Source of the DNA: Roseobacter denitrificans OCh 114
GTDB taxonomy: Bacteria; Pseudomonadota; Alphaproteobacteria; Rhodobacterales; Rhodobacteraceae
DNA: 64,000 nucleotides
Direction of reading: 5' to 3'
NCBI RefSeq assembly: GCF_000014045.1
Contig: NC_008209.1
Location: 3,743,001-3,807,000 of the forward strand
Shown here: positions 38,822 to 49,018 of the stretch, piece by piece
Layout: each line of letters starts with the position of its first letter
Numbering within the stretch: the stretch's first letter is position 1
Notes under the pieces: generated by a model
The model's database searches: none
What the model saw: the letters and a program-made list of their open reading frames with translations, nothing else
What the model was told of the DNA's origin: nothing
Translations under genes and position numbers: made by a program

Positions 38822-40351
38822 TCAATCGCTATATGACCACCGTACGGTGGTCTGTCGCAGGCGGATAAACCCAAGAGCGACAAGCAAAAACACGAGTACC
38901 GGGACGTCTCCAAACCAGCTGTACGGCGTCGCGGGGTCTGGGCGTGGGAGGGGCGCATCTATGAAACCGGCCTGCCCGAGGGGCAGACTGGAAATGATCC
39001 GCCCCGCCGGGTCAATCATGGCGGAAATCCCTGTATTGGCCGCGCGCATCAATGGCAAACCCTGCTCAATTGCGCGCATGCGGGCCTGTGCCAGATGCTG
39101 CTGGGGCCCCGCGTATTGTCCGAACCACGCGTCATTTGTAATCTGCAACAGGAAATCCGGGCGCGCGGGCGCCGCGTTGACGCCATGGGCAAAGACAGCC
39201 TCGTAACAGATCAAGGGCAGCGCCGTGCCCAAAGGACCAAAATCCAAAAGTTCAGGACCGGGGCCGCTGCTGAAGATGCCAGCTTGCGCCACAAGGGCGG
39301 ATAACCCAAGACGGTTCGCAAGGCCCGCAAAGGGCATATATTCGCCAAAGGGCACGAGGTGGTGTTTGTCGTAAATCGCCTCTGGCGCGCCTGCGGGGTC
39401 TATCACGGCAAGCGCGTTTCGCAGGTGGACCCCTTCCGCGCGCAATGCCCCCAAAACGACTGGCGCGCCATTGCCCGCGCGCCCGATTTCCACAAGCGCC
39501 GGACCCGCCGTCTCCAGACGCCACGGAATTGCCGTTTCCGGCCAAACGACCAGATCGGGCGTTTGCGCCGCCGATTGCGCCGGGGCGGCGGTCAGCGCGA
39601 GCTGTCGGGTAAAGAACACCTCTGCCATCTCAGGCTGCCATTTGAGATGTTGCGCGGCATTGGGCTGGATGAGCCGCACCCACGTGTCACTCAGCACGGC
39701 CGCAGGACGTTGCAACGGCGCATGGAGCGACCACAAGACGGCGGCAAGAACGACGGCCTGCCCCGCTTTGACCGGCCACCGCCCCGACAGCGATACCACC
39801 CAAGCGCAAAGCAAAAGCACAAAGTTCGCCGCATGCGGCCCCCCCAAGGCAAGCACCTGCGACAGGGGGCCGTTGATTGTCGCCTGCGCCGGGCTTGCCC
39901 ATGGAAAACCGGTAAAGACATAGGCCCGCGCCATTTCCGCAGCCGTCCATGTCAACACCAATCCGAAGGCCGCATGCGACAAAAGCCGGGCCGCCCAAAA
40001 GGCAGCAGCCCAGAACAGCGCAAGCCCAAGGCTGAGCAAGGCAACCGCAAAAGGGGCCATCCACCCGTGGCGGGCGGCATCCACCTGAAAAGGTTCAACG
40101 ATCCAGATCAGCGCCAGCGCGAAATAGCCGCAGCCAAAGGCCAACCCCATGACCGCCGCCGCGCGGGGCCGTGTCTGGATGCGCCACAGATGAAATGCCC
40201 CGGCCAAAGCGATCAGAAGCACGGCAGGCTGATCGTAAGGTGCCTGCCCAAAGGCGGCGAACACACCCAAGGCTGCGGCCAGCACGATTTGCGCGACCCA
40301 TGGGAATCTCATCAACACGGCACCCGCCGAACGCCCCGGCGCAGGTGTCAC
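38822..40351 (-). CDS. lnt: Apolipoprotein N-acyltransferase
   Basis: 509 residues: about six N-terminal membrane helices (to ~residue 215), then a nitrilase domain with the catalytic Glu272 (VVWPETAIPW), Lys329 (IYDKHHLVPFGEY) and Cys382 (LPLICYEAVF). It adds the third acyl chain to lipoproteins at the outer face of the inner membrane. A GTG at 40351 forms a GTGA overlap with the corC-like stop; an ATG at 40312 is an alternative start. Confidence 0.96.
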   Translation of the reverse strand: MTPAPGRSAGAVLMRFPWVAQIVLAAALGVFAAFGQAPYDQPAVLLIALAGAFHLWRIQTRPRAAAVMGLAFGCGYFALALIWIVEPFQVDAARHGWMAPFAVALLSLGLALFWAAAFWAARLLSHAAFGLVLTWTAAEMARAYVFTGFPWASPAQATINGPLSQVLALGGPHAANFVLLLCAWVVSLSGRWPVKAGQAVVLAAVLWSLHAPLQRPAAVLSDTWVRLIQPNAAQHLKWQPEMAEVFFTRQLALTAAPAQSAAQTPDLVVWPETAIPWRLETAGPALVEIGRAGNGAPVVLGALRAEGVHLRNALAVIDPAGAPEAIYDKHHLVPFGEYMPFAGLANRLGLSALVAQAGIFSSGPGPELLDFGPLGTALPLICYEAVFAHGVNAAPARPDFLLQITNDAWFGQYAGPQQHLAQARMRAIEQGLPLMRAANTGISAMIDPAGRIISSLPLGQAGFIDAPLPRPDPATPYSWFGDVPVLVFLLVALGFIRLRQTTVRWSYSD

Positions 40352-41244
40352 GCCGTTTGAGCCGCCGTGCGCACCCGCAGCCTTTTGATGCGGCGCGGGT
40401 CTGCGTCGATCACCTCGAATTCGGGACCGTCGGGATGCACCACGACCTCGCCGCGCGCCGGGACACGCCCCGACAGCATGAAGACCAACCCGCCCAGCGT
40501 TTCGATCTCTTCTTCATCGACCTCTTCATGGGCGGTCAGGGAGGTGCCGATTTCAGCCTCGAAATCCTCAAGCGGAGTCTTTGCCAGGGCCAGATAGCAG
40601 CCCGGCTTTTCTTCGGTGAAATAGACGCCCTCATCCACGTCGTGTTCGTCTTCGATTTCGCCGATGACCTGTTCGATCAAATCCTCGATGGTGACCAGCC
40701 CGTCCACACCGCCATATTCGTCAATCACCAGCGCCATGTGCCGACGCTCTGCCTGCATTTTGGTCAAAAGCACGCCAATGGTCATGGACGGCGGCACATA
40801 AAGCAGCGGACGCAGCATTGCGCGCAGATCAAACCCCTTTGATCCGCCGTTAAACCCATAGTTCAGCGCCACATCCTTGAGGTGCAAAAATCCGATGGGC
40901 GTGTCCAACGTGCCATCGTATACCGGCAGCCGTGTCGAGCCGCTTTCCTTGAAAACGGCGACAGCCTCATCGAGGGTCGATGTCGCCGGAATCGCCGTGA
41001 TATCGGCCTTGGGGATCGCGACGTCTTCAACCCGCATCCGGCGCAGGTTCATCATGCCGTGTGTTTGCTGGCTCTCCCGATGGTTCTCGGTCGGCAGTTC
41101 GACAACATCGCCCTCAGATGGGCTTAATGCGCCGATCACGCGGCTGAAGAACCCTGCTTGCTTTACAGGTTCGTCGTCTTGTGGGGGGGTGATTTGTTCA
41201 CGCGCGCTTTGCGCTGCGTCAGATGATCCGTCGTTGTCGCCCAT
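40348..41244 (-). CDS. corC: CorC/YbeX-family CBS-domain protein
   Basis: 298 residues without membrane helices. Two CBS domains (about 75-130 and 140-195; VPKADITAIPATSTLDEAVAVF and MALVIDEYGGVDGLVTIEDLIEQ) are followed by a CorC/HlyC transporter-associated domain (about 210-295). This is the soluble CorC type linked to magnesium/cobalt efflux or ribosome-related stress, encoded between ybeY and lnt as in many proteobacteria. Overlaps lnt by four bases. Confidence 0.93.
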   Translation of the reverse strand: MGDNDGSSDAAQSAREQITPPQDDEPVKQAGFFSRVIGALSPSEGDVVELPTENHRESQQTHGMMNLRRMRVEDVAIPKADITAIPATSTLDEAVAVFKESGSTRLPVYDGTLDTPIGFLHLKDVALNYGFNGGSKGFDLRAMLRPLLYVPPSMTIGVLLTKMQAERRHMALVIDEYGGVDGLVTIEDLIEQVIGEIEDEHDVDEGVYFTEEKPGCYLALAKTPLEDFEAEIGTSLTAHEEVDEEEIETLGGLVFMLSGRVPARGEVVVHPDGPEFEVIDADPRRIKRLRVRTAAQTA

Positions 41245-41282
41245 TGGGTCCTGTTCTGAATTAAAGCGGGAGCATCCGCCTA

Positions 41283-41783
41283 CTACACCATATATGGGTC
41301 ATCAAACCCCATTTTGCCAAGTATTTTAGCCTCAACGCCCTGCATAAGCGCGGCATCTGAGTCCCGTATATGATCATACCCCAATAAATGTAACGTTCCA
41401 TGAACGATCAGATGCGTTACATGCTCCGCAAGCGGCTTGCCCAGATCGGCGGCTTCACGCTCACATGTCTCATAGGCAATCGCCACATCACCCAAGGTGA
41501 GCGCACCCGTCACATCCACCGTCGGCGTGGTGGGCACAGCACCGGCGACCACCGGTGCCAGATCAGCGGCGGGCCAGCTCAGCACATTTGTCGCCGTCGC
41601 CTTTTCGCGAAAATCGGCGTTCAGAAGTGCGATACGCGCATCATCGCAGGCCAGATACGAAACCTCCGCAGCCGCAAGATCAAGGGTCAGGGTATCAGAT
41701 ATGGCGCGCAGCACATCCCGAACCAGCACATCAAGATCCATGGCTGCCCAGCGGTCATCTTCGATCAGAATATCAATATCCAT
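41283..41783 (-). CDS. ybeY: Endoribonuclease YbeY
   Basis: 166 residues with the zinc-binding [11 protein letters not shown] motif (His128, His132, His138). It matures 16S rRNA 3' ends and takes part in ribosome quality control. It lies in the conserved phoH-ybeY-corC-lnt order, 36 bp after phoH. Confidence 0.96.
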
Positions 41784-41819
41784 GCGCCAGTCCCTGAACC
41801 GATCCGCAAAACGCGCAAT

Positions 41820-42881
41820 TCACGCCTTGGGCGTCGGGTCAGCCTCATAGGCTTCGATGATCGCAGCCACCAGCGGATGGCGCACCACGTCTTTTGAAGT
41901 GAAGTAGTTGAAACTGATCTTGGGGATCGCTTTCAGCAACCGCTCCGCATCCGCCAGTCCCGACGCTGTGCCGCGCGGCAAATCAATCTGCGTGCGGTCC
42001 CCTGTGATCACCATGCGCGACCCCTCGCCAAGGCGGGTCAGGAACATCTTCATCTGCATGGTGGTCGCATTTTGCGCCTCATCCAGCACTACAAAGGCAT
42101 TCGACAACGTCCGCCCGCGCATAAAGGCCAGCGGTGCGATCTCGATCTGCTTTTCCTCGATCAGGCGGGACAGCTGTTTGCCGGGCAGAAAATCGCCCAA
42201 CGCATCGTAAAGCGGCTGCATGTAAGGATCGACCTTGTCTTTCATGTCACCGGGCAGAAACCCCAGCCGCTCCCCCGCCTCAACGGCAGGGCGTGACAGG
42301 ATAATCTTATCCACCTGCCCCGACAAAAACATCGACACCCCGACCGCAACGGCAAGATATGTCTTGCCCGTCCCCGCCGGACCAATGCCAAAGGCCAGTT
42401 CGTTTTCAAACAGCGACTGCACATAGGCTTTCTGCGCATCGGTCCGAGGTTCCACCCGTTTCTTGCGGGTCTGGATCTCGATGCGGTTTCCGATGGGCAT
42501 CTCCAGCTGGTGCCCGTCCTCGGGCGCCGCGACTTCCTCGAAGGGGCCCATGCGCAATTCGCGGTCCACATCGCCCGCCTCGACAGCGCGCCCGCTTTCC
42601 AGCCGGGCATAAAGCGCATGCAACACGCGCATCGCATCCGTAGAAGCATCATGGCTGCCCACAACGGCCAGCTGATTGCCACGCCGCACAATCTGCACGC
42701 CCAACGCCTTTTCCACCTGCGCGAGGTTTGCGTCATAGGGCCCGCACAAGTCGATCAGCAGACGATTATCGGGGAATTCAACTGTGCCACCGGGTGCGGC
42801 GGTCAAAACATCAGTCGCGCTTGGGTCATCGGGCGGCAATAGCTGCTCCTCACGGGGTACGAGTCGCTTTGACGGTGCCAA
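41820..42881 (-). CDS. ybeZ: PhoH family ATPase (YbeZ)
   Basis: 353 residues. Walker A GPAGTGKTY (168-176), Walker B FVVLDEAQNAT and the GDRTQIDLP motif identify a PhoH-type P-loop protein; the ~100 N-terminal residues contain a KH-like/GTP-clip segment. It works with YbeY in RNA metabolism. The start is uncertain: the TTG at 42881 has AGGAA only two bases away, while a TTG at 42839 has a well-spaced GAGGAG. No ATG is suitable. Confidence 0.93.
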   Translation of the reverse strand: MAPSKRLVPREEQLLPPDDPSATDVLTAAPGGTVEFPDNRLLIDLCGPYDANLAQVEKALGVQIVRRGNQLAVVGSHDASTDAMRVLHALYARLESGRAVEAGDVDRELRMGPFEEVAAPEDGHQLEMPIGNRIEIQTRKKRVEPRTDAQKAYVQSLFENELAFGIGPAGTGKTYLAVAVGVSMFLSGQVDKIILSRPAVEAGERLGFLPGDMKDKVDPYMQPLYDALGDFLPGKQLSRLIEEKQIEIAPLAFMRGRTLSNAFVVLDEAQNATTMQMKMFLTRLGEGSRMVITGDRTQIDLPRGTASGLADAERLLKAIPKISFNYFTSKDVVRHPLVAAIIEAYEADPTPKA

Positions 42882-42951
42882 TTCCTAGAGACCAACGCAA
42901 GCGCTGCGGGCATGTTTATGCCGTAAAGCTGCACAAAAATGCAGTCGGCGT

Positions 42952-44277
42952 TCAGGCAAGCGTCACCGCGGCAAGCGAGTTGCGTTTCGCCTCGACAATG
43001 CGCACGGGTAAAATGTCGCCGATCTGCGCGCTGCATTGATCCACATGGACCGCGTGCAGATATTCGGATTTTCCCACCATCTGACCCTCGAAACGGCCCG
43101 GCTTTTCAATCAGAACGCTGACGTCACGCCCGACCATGGACTGCTGGATATCCTGCTGCTGGCGCGTGATCAGCGCTTGTATGCGCTGCAACCGCTCATC
43201 CGCTTCGACGGGGTCGACCTGCGCGCGCTCCGCGGCGGGCGTGCCGGGCCGTGTGGAATATTTGAACGAATAGGCATAGCCGTAATTTACCGCCTCGATC
43301 AGATCGAGCGTGGCTTGAAAATCCGCTTCTGTTTCTTCGGGAAAGCCGACGATAAAATCCCCGGAGAGCAGGATATCAGGCCGTCCGACGCGAATACGTT
43401 CGATCAGGCGCAGATAGCTGTCGGCCGTGTGCTTGCGGTTCATGCGCTTGAGGATCCGATCAGACCCCGATTGCACCGGCAGATGCAGATAGGGCATCAG
43501 TTTCGGGCAATCGCGGTGCGCCTCGATCAGATCATCCTGCATGTCGTTGGGGTGCGAGGTGGTAAAGCGGATGCGTTCCAACCCGTCGATGTCATTGAGC
43601 GCCCAGATCAATTGCGCCAGCGTCTTTTCGTTACCGTCCGCACCCGCGCCGTGATAGGCGTTTACATTCTGCCCCAGCAGGGTGATTTCGCGCACGCCAC
43701 GCTCCACCAGATCGCGGGCCTCGTCCAGCACGCGCGTGACAGGGCGGCTGACCTCAGCACCCCGCGTGTAAGGCACCACACAAAAGGCGCAGAATTTGTC
43801 GCAGCCTTCCTGCACGGTCAAAAACGCTGACGGGGCGCGCCGCGCTTTGGGGCGCGCCTTGAGCTCTTCGAATTTGTCCTCGGGTGGAAAGTCGGTGTCG
43901 AGCGCCTTGTGGCCCTCGCGCAGGCGCGCTTCCATCTGTGGCAAGCGGTGGTAGGACTGCGGCCCCACAACCAGATCCACCGCCGGCTGGCGGCGCATGA
44001 TCTCTTCCCCTTCGGCCTGTGCGACGCATCCCGCGACGCCAAGCTTCAGATCAGGGTTATCGGCCTTGAGCGATTTTAGACGGCCTAGTTCGGAGTAAAC
44101 CTTTTCCGCCGCCTTTTCGCGGATGTGGCAGGTGTTGAGCAGGATCATATCCGCGTCTTCTGCGGTTTTCGTCTCAACATACCCTTCCGCGACCAGAGCC
44201 TCGGACATGCGTTCGCTGTCATAGACATTCATCTGGCAGCCGTATGTCTTAATGAAAAGCTTCTTGGGCGCTGTCAT
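42952..44277 (-). CDS. miaB: tRNA-2-methylthio-N6-dimethylallyladenosine synthase
   Basis: 441 residues in three parts: an N-terminal UPF0004 domain ([13 protein letters not shown], with the conserved auxiliary-cluster cysteines), a radical-SAM domain with CDKFCAFC (about 158-165) binding the [4Fe-4S]-SAM cluster, and a C-terminal TRAM domain (about 375-440). It methylthiolates A37 of tRNAs reading U-starting codons. It heads the miaB-phoH-ybeY-corC-lnt block. Confidence 0.96.
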   Translation of the reverse strand: MTAPKKLFIKTYGCQMNVYDSERMSEALVAEGYVETKTAEDADMILLNTCHIREKAAEKVYSELGRLKSLKADNPDLKLGVAGCVAQAEGEEIMRRQPAVDLVVGPQSYHRLPQMEARLREGHKALDTDFPPEDKFEELKARPKARRAPSAFLTVQEGCDKFCAFCVVPYTRGAEVSRPVTRVLDEARDLVERGVREITLLGQNVNAYHGAGADGNEKTLAQLIWALNDIDGLERIRFTTSHPNDMQDDLIEAHRDCPKLMPYLHLPVQSGSDRILKRMNRKHTADSYLRLIERIRVGRPDILLSGDFIVGFPEETEADFQATLDLIEAVNYGYAYSFKYSTRPGTPAAERAQVDPVEADERLQRIQALITRQQQDIQQSMVGRDVSVLIEKPGRFEGQMVGKSEYLHAVHVDQCSAQIGDILPVRIVEAKRNSLAAVTLA

Positions 44278-44421
44278 GGCAGGAATCCGATCAAAGGGAA
44301 GTTGCGCGGCTGAATATCAGTCTCCGGGAAGGCTTGCAATGCAACTAGCGCCTACGGCCAACGCACGCAGGCCCGCCATTGCATGCGTAAACGCACACGT
44401 CATCGCCGTGGTTGTGCCGCG

Positions 44422-44841
44422 TCAGGATTTTCGGCGCAGACGGATCACCACGTCCACAGAGGCGATCTCCGCCCCCTCGGGTGCATCGGGCAGTTGTGCA
44501 ATCACCAGATCCTCAGACGGGGCATCGGTCAGGGTTGCGTCATCTTCCCAATAGAAATGCGGATGATCATGCGTATTCGTATCAAAGTAGCTTTTTGATC
44601 CGTCCACGGTAACTTCCTGCACCAGACCCACATCGCAAAAGGCCCGCAAGGTGTTGTAGACAGTCGCCAGAGACACCGCTTCGCCCTGCGCCTTGGCCGC
44701 GTCAAACAGGCTTTCGGCGGTCACATGGCGGTCCTGCCCATCGCCGATCAGCAATGCGGCCAATGTCACGCGCTGCCGCGTCGGACGCAGCCCGGCGGAT
44801 GCCAGCCATTGTGCCCCGGTGTCATGTTGCGCGTCAGTCAT
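44422..44841 (-). CDS. irr: Fur-family iron response regulator Irr
   Basis: 139 residues. A winged-helix ([13 protein letters not shown]...TVYNTLRAF) and the Irr-type histidine cluster His91/His93/His95 (HDHPHFY), which binds haem, are present; the N-terminal cysteine haem motif of Bradyrhizobium Irr is absent, as in many Rhodobacterales. It controls iron and haem genes in response to haem. It is divergent from fabA, the common arrangement in this group. Confidence 0.9.
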   Translation of the reverse strand: MTDAQHDTGAQWLASAGLRPTRQRVTLAALLIGDGQDRHVTAESLFDAAKAQGEAVSLATVYNTLRAFCDVGLVQEVTVDGSKSYFDTNTHDHPHFYWEDDATLTDAPSEDLVIAQLPDAPEGAEIASVDVVIRLRRKS

Positions 44842-44890
44842 GGATGCCTCTTGCTACGTTCCTCATTAATATAAAGGACTTTGCGAATGG

Positions 44891-44904
44891 TTTTCAATTG
44901 GAAA
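44891..44904. promoter_or_regulatory. AT-rich palindrome between irr and fabA
   Basis: TTTTCAATTGGAAA is self-complementary at 12 of 14 positions and lies 50 bp upstream of the irr start and 132 bp before fabA. It could be an operator for Irr or another regulator, but it does not closely match the published iron-control element as I remember it. Confidence 0.3.
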
Positions 44905-45035
44905 GACCCCCACGCTTGTGTGGAAAACAGCTTGTGTTGCATGGAATCATGCCGCACCCGCGCCCTTGCAGGACCCGCAAACACGATGCTAGAGGGGTTC
45001 GACCTTTAAAGACGCCGATCAGGAGACGCGCCAGT

Positions 45036-45545
45036 ATGGCCCAATACCCCACCAGTTTCGACAAAGAAGGCCTGCTAAAGTGCGCCCGCGGCGAGCTTTT
45101 CGGCCCCGGCAACGCACAACTGCCCGAGCCCCCCATGCTGATGATGGATCGCATCACCGAGATTTCGGACGATGCGGGCGCGAACGGAAAAGGACATGTT
45201 GTCGCAGAGTTTGATATCAACCCCGATCTGTGGTTTTTCGACTGCCACTTTCCCGGCAACCCAATCATGCCCGGGTGCCTTGGCCTTGACGGGCTTTGGC
45301 AACTGACCGGTTTCAATCTGGGCTGGCGCGGTTGGCAGGGGCGCGGTTATGCGCTTGGCGTGGGTGAGGTGAAACTCACCGGGATGGTGCGCCCGGATCG
45401 CAAGATGCTGACCTATTACGTGGATTTCACCAAGGCGATCCAGTCCCGGCGCTTGACAATGGGCGTGGCCAATGGCCGTGTGGAGGCAGATGGGGAAACC
45501 ATCTATCGGGTTACAGATATGAAGGTCGCGCTCTCCGAGAGTTGA
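45036..45545 (+). CDS. fabA: 3-hydroxydecanoyl-ACP dehydratase/isomerase
   Basis: 169 residues. The hot-dog fold active site is complete: His71 in [19 protein letters not shown] and Asp85. The '[10 protein letters not shown]' block separates FabA from FabZ. It dehydrates the C10 hydroxyacyl-ACP and isomerises the double bond, the branch point of anaerobic unsaturated fatty acid synthesis. Start at 45036 follows AGGAGA; the longer open frame upstream is not coding. It leads the fabA-fabB-fabI operon. Confidence 0.97.
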   Translation: MAQYPTSFDKEGLLKCARGELFGPGNAQLPEPPMLMMDRITEISDDAGANGKGHVVAEFDINPDLWFFDCHFPGNPIMPGCLGLDGLWQLTGFNLGWRGWQGRGYALGVGEVKLTGMVRPDRKMLTYYVDFTKAIQSRRLTMGVANGRVEADGETIYRVTDMKVALSES

Positions 45546-45576
45546 GGCAGCGCCGCGAGAAATAAAGGAGTGCGCC

Positions 45577-46806
45577 ATGCGCCGTGTCGTCGTGACAGGT
45601 CTGGGCATCGTCTCATCCATCGGAAACAACGCCGACGAAGTTCTGGCCGCGCTCAAGGCCGGCACCAGTGGCATCACCGCAAGCCCTGAGATGAGCGAAC
45701 ACGGCTTTCGCAGCCAGATCGCGGGGACGCTGAAGATTGATGTGACCGAACATATCGACAAGCGCGCGCTGCGCTTCATGGGGCCGGGTGCGGCTTATGC
45801 CTATATCGCCATGGGGCAAGCCATCGCCGACGCGGGACTGGACGAGAACACGATCAGCAACCCGCGTACCGGCCTTGTTGCGGGCTCTGGTGGGCCATCG
45901 ACCTCAGCGATGCTGACCGCCCATGAGGTGGTAAAGAAAACCGGCGCGACCAAGCGGATCGGCCCCTTTGCGGTGCCAAAGTGCATGTCCTCCACGGTCA
46001 GCGCTAACCTCGCGACCGCCTACAAGATCAAGGGCATCAACTATTCGATCACCTCCGCCTGCTCGACCTCGCTTCATTGTATCGGCAACGCAGCGGAGCA
46101 GATCATGCTCGGCAAGCAGGATGTCATGTTCGCAGGCGGCGGCGAGGAACTCGACTGGACGCTGTCGTGCCTTTTCGACGCCATGGGCGCGATGAGCAGC
46201 AAGTATAACGACACGCCGGAACAGGCCAGCCGCGCTTTTGACGCCAACCGCGACGGGTTTGTGATTTCAGGCGGTGGCGGCATCGTGGTGCTGGAAGATC
46301 TGGACCACGCCCTGGCACGAGGTGCGACGATCTACGGAGAAGTTACGGGATACGCAGCCACATCTGACGGGCACGACATGGTCGCCCCTTCTGGTGAAGG
46401 TGGCGAACGCGCAATGCGTCTGGCGCTGAGCACCCTGCCCGAGGGGCGCAAGGTCGGTTATATCAACGCGCATGGCACATCCACGCCCGTGGGTGACGTG
46501 GGCGAGATCGAGGCGGTGCGCCGTGTCTTTGGCACAGGCACCACGCCACCGGTCAGTTCAACCAAGTCCCTGACGGGTCACGCACAGGGCGCCGCCGGCG
46601 CGTTGGAGGCCATCTTCAGCCTGCTGATGCTCAAACATGACTTCATGGCAAAATCCGTCAATGTGGAGACACTGGATCCCGCGCTGACGCCTTCGGAGAT
46701 CGTGCTGGAACGTGTCGATAACGCGGGCCTTGATTCCGTCATGACAAATTCATTTGGGTTTGGCGGCACCAACGGGTCAATGATCCTGTCGAAATATCTG
46801 GGGTAG
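45577..46806 (+). CDS. fabB: 3-oxoacyl-ACP synthase I
   Basis: 409 residues. The thiolase-fold active site has Cys162 ([10 protein letters not shown]), a His in [11 protein letters not shown] (~296) and a His in [13 protein letters not shown] (~332). It elongates the cis-3-decenoyl-ACP made by FabA. The spacing of 31 bp after fabA and nine bp before fabI indicates one operon. Confidence 0.97.
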   Translation: MRRVVVTGLGIVSSIGNNADEVLAALKAGTSGITASPEMSEHGFRSQIAGTLKIDVTEHIDKRALRFMGPGAAYAYIAMGQAIADAGLDENTISNPRTGLVAGSGGPSTSAMLTAHEVVKKTGATKRIGPFAVPKCMSSTVSANLATAYKIKGINYSITSACSTSLHCIGNAAEQIMLGKQDVMFAGGGEELDWTLSCLFDAMGAMSSKYNDTPEQASRAFDANRDGFVISGGGGIVVLEDLDHALARGATIYGEVTGYAATSDGHDMVAPSGEGGERAMRLALSTLPEGRKVGYINAHGTSTPVGDVGEIEAVRRVFGTGTTPPVSSTKSLTGHAQGAAGALEAIFSLLMLKHDFMAKSVNVETLDPALTPSEIVLERVDNAGLDSVMTNSFGFGGTNGSMILSKYLG

Positions 46807-46815
46807 GAGAGCATC

Positions 46816-47607
46816 ATGTCAGGTCTTTTAGCAGGAAAACGCGGGCTGGTCATGGGAGTTGCCAACGAGCGTTCGATCGCATGGGGCATCGCACGGTCGA
46901 TGGCGGCCGCCGGTGCGGAACTGGCGTTCACCTATCAGGGGGAAGCTTTCGGCTCGCGCCTTGCCCCGCTCGCGGCTTCTGTCGGGTCGGACTTCATGGT
47001 CGATGTGGATGTCACCGACGACGCGTCCCTGGACAACGCCTTCCGACAACTGTCGGCGCGTTGGCCGACGATGGATTTTCTGGTGCATGCCATCGCGTTT
47101 TCGGACAAATCCGAACTGACAGGGCGGTTCCTCAACACCAGTCGCGAGAACTTCAAGCAGACGATGGACATCAGCGCCTATTCGTTTCTGGAGGTGGCGC
47201 GTCGCGCGCATCCCATGATGGTTGAAAATGGTGGCACGCTGATGACGCTGACCTATCAGGGCAGCAATACCGTCGTGCCGAATTACAATGTGATGGGTGT
47301 AGCAAAAGCCGCGTTGGAAAGTGCGACCCGCTATCTTGCGAACGACCTTGGCCCGGAGGGCATCCGCGTGAATGCAATCTCTCCCGGTCCGATGAAAACG
47401 CTCGCCGGGGCGGCCATCGGCGGGGCGCGCAAAACCTATAAACACACCGACCAAAACGCCCCTCTGCGCTCAAACGCGACGCTGGATGCGGTCGGCGGCA
47501 CAGCGGTCTATCTCGCGTCAGATGCAGGAGCCTGCACCACCGGCGAAATCATACATGTCGACGGGGGGTATCATATCCTCGGGATGCCGCAGGGCGAGAA
47601 CCTGTAA
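46816..47607 (+). CDS. fabI: Enoyl-ACP reductase (NADH)
   Basis: 263 residues. The SDR-related FabI marks are GVANERSIAWGIA (14-26), Tyr147 and the catalytic pair Tyr157-x6-Lys164 (YNVMGVAK). It reduces the enoyl-ACP in the last step of each elongation cycle. Third gene of the fabA-fabB-fabI operon, followed by hairpin repeat copy C. Confidence 0.97.
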   Translation: MSGLLAGKRGLVMGVANERSIAWGIARSMAAAGAELAFTYQGEAFGSRLAPLAASVGSDFMVDVDVTDDASLDNAFRQLSARWPTMDFLVHAIAFSDKSELTGRFLNTSRENFKQTMDISAYSFLEVARRAHPMMVENGGTLMTLTYQGSNTVVPNYNVMGVAKAALESATRYLANDLGPEGIRVNAISPGPMKTLAGAAIGGARKTYKHTDQNAPLRSNATLDAVGGTAVYLASDAGACTTGEIIHVDGGYHILGMPQGENL

Positions 47608-47737
47608 TCCGGGCACAATCTCTTACTGCCCTTCGCCGTCAAAGCGCAGGGCGCTTCGCCTGCGCCCGACCGGCAATACATGCGTAAAGGGCGGTCGCTG
47701 GCAGCGCCGTTCAATGCGCGTCCTCGCATCAAGACGC

Positions 47738-47835
47738 CTGACGAAATACCTGACACTGCAAGTATCACGTAACGCATTGAAGTGTTTGGGTTTCGATAGC
47801 GATGGATGGTTCAGGATTTTGACATGACGCTTCAA
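47738..47835. repeat. Intergenic hairpin repeat, copy C
   Basis: Third copy of the element at 612-696, the most diverged. It keeps CTGACGAAATACCTG at one end, CACGTAACGC inside, GGTTCAGGATTTT and CATGACGCTT at the other end. It lies between the convergent fabI and hypothetical genes and ends at the stop codon of the latter, as copy A does with its neighbour. Confidence 0.6.
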
Positions 47836-48266
47836 GGCCCGTTTGCGCATTTCCTGTCGGTGACCGGCGGCGACGCAGATGGGTGCGCGGCCGACGCGGG
47901 CGCGTCGCTGATCGGCTGATCAGTTGCGTTTTTCGTGTCTTGCGACCCCGCTTGCGTGCGCGTTTCCAGATCACTCAAGCGGTCTGTTTCCCACGCCTCT
48001 ATCGCCTCGGCAACGGAGGTGCGCGGAGACGTGGCCGCCACATCTGCCCTGCCTTCGGCCATCAGCGCAACCTTGTAGATCACGAAAACAGCAACAATCG
48101 TCAAAACACACCCGCCCGCCCAAGCCGCAACGAAAGCGAACAACCAACCAGCACCGCTCAGCTTTAACGTCACCAGCAGGCCGAGCGTCAGGACAATATC
48201 CAGAAAAATGACCTGCAGCACATTTAACGCAGGGGCGTCGCGCGTTCGGGAGGTTTCGTAATTCAT
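47832..48266 (-). CDS. Hypothetical membrane protein with disordered tail
   Basis: 144 residues from ATG 48266 behind AAGGAGAG. Two membrane helices (about 17-36, ...IFLDIVLTLGLLVTL, and 41-62, WLFAFVAAWAGGCVLTIVAVF) are followed by a tail rich in Ala/Ser/Pro/Asp. No family recognised. It is divergent from nothing close, convergent with fabI, and its stop falls in the hairpin repeat. Good ribosome site and membrane topology support a real gene. Confidence 0.7.
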   Translation of the reverse strand: MNYETSRTRDAPALNVLQVIFLDIVLTLGLLVTLKLSGAGWLFAFVAAWAGGCVLTIVAVFVIYKVALMAEGRADVAATSPRTSVAEAIEAWETDRLSDLETRTQAGSQDTKNATDQPISDAPASAAHPSASPPVTDRKCANGP

Positions 48267-48400
48267 CTGAATCTCTCCTTCCGGAACGCAGAATGGACCG
48301 AGTGAGCGCAATCACGCCGCGGTTAGGAGAGTAGAATCACCTCGTATTTCGTTCAAGTAACTCCAGAATTCGTAATTAACGCGTTGTTAGCACGATGGCG

Positions 48401-48835
48401 TCACGCCGCGTCTATGCGCATCACCTCGATATCGAACGTCAGATCCTCACCGGCGAGCGGGTGATTGGCATCCAGTGTCACCGTTGCCTCGTCGACAGCG
48501 ACCACACGCACCGGCATTGACTGGCCATCCGGCGTCTGCATCTCCAGTGTCGTCCCGATATCCAGCGGTAAATCCGGCGGGATGCCCTCACGCGGGACGG
48601 CCTGTCGCATCTCGGCGTTCGAGGGGCCATAGGCCTGATCACAGGCGATCTCGACCTTCTTCTTGTCGCCCACGCTCATGCCCGGCAAAGCCACGTCAAG
48701 TCCCGGAATAATCTGACCGGACCCGACGACGAACTCCAGGGGCGCGCGCCCGTCCGAGCTGTCAAACGTGGTTCCATCCTCCAGCGTGCCTGTATAGTGA
48801 ATAGCGACTGTATCGCCTGTCTTGACGTGGGTCAT
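48401..48835 (-). CDS. FKBP-type peptidyl-prolyl isomerase, SlyD-like
   Basis: 144 residues: an FKBP core (VAIHYTGTLEDGTTFDSS, then GSGQIIPGLDVALPGM) with the inserted-flap domain near residues 65-120 and NHPLAGEDLTFDIEV at the end, as in SlyD. The metal-binding His-rich tail of E. coli SlyD is missing. It acts as a cytoplasmic folding helper. Single-gene unit. Confidence 0.93.
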   Translation of the reverse strand: MTHVKTGDTVAIHYTGTLEDGTTFDSSDGRAPLEFVVGSGQIIPGLDVALPGMSVGDKKKVEIACDQAYGPSNAEMRQAVPREGIPPDLPLDIGTTLEMQTPDGQSMPVRVVAVDEATVTLDANHPLAGEDLTFDIEVMRIDAA

Positions 48836-49018
48836 GTCGTCTCCCGTTTTTGCGAGGGGTGTGTGGCGAAGGCCGCGTATCTGCGCAGGTTCTTCCGTTT
48901 CACGACCACATTGAACAGGTCCGCCGGATCAGTAAACCCGAAAACGCGCCCTTTTCGCCCTTTTACAATGCAACGGCCCGTGACACTCTGGCCCCGACAG
49001 CAGGAAAGGAATGTGCAA

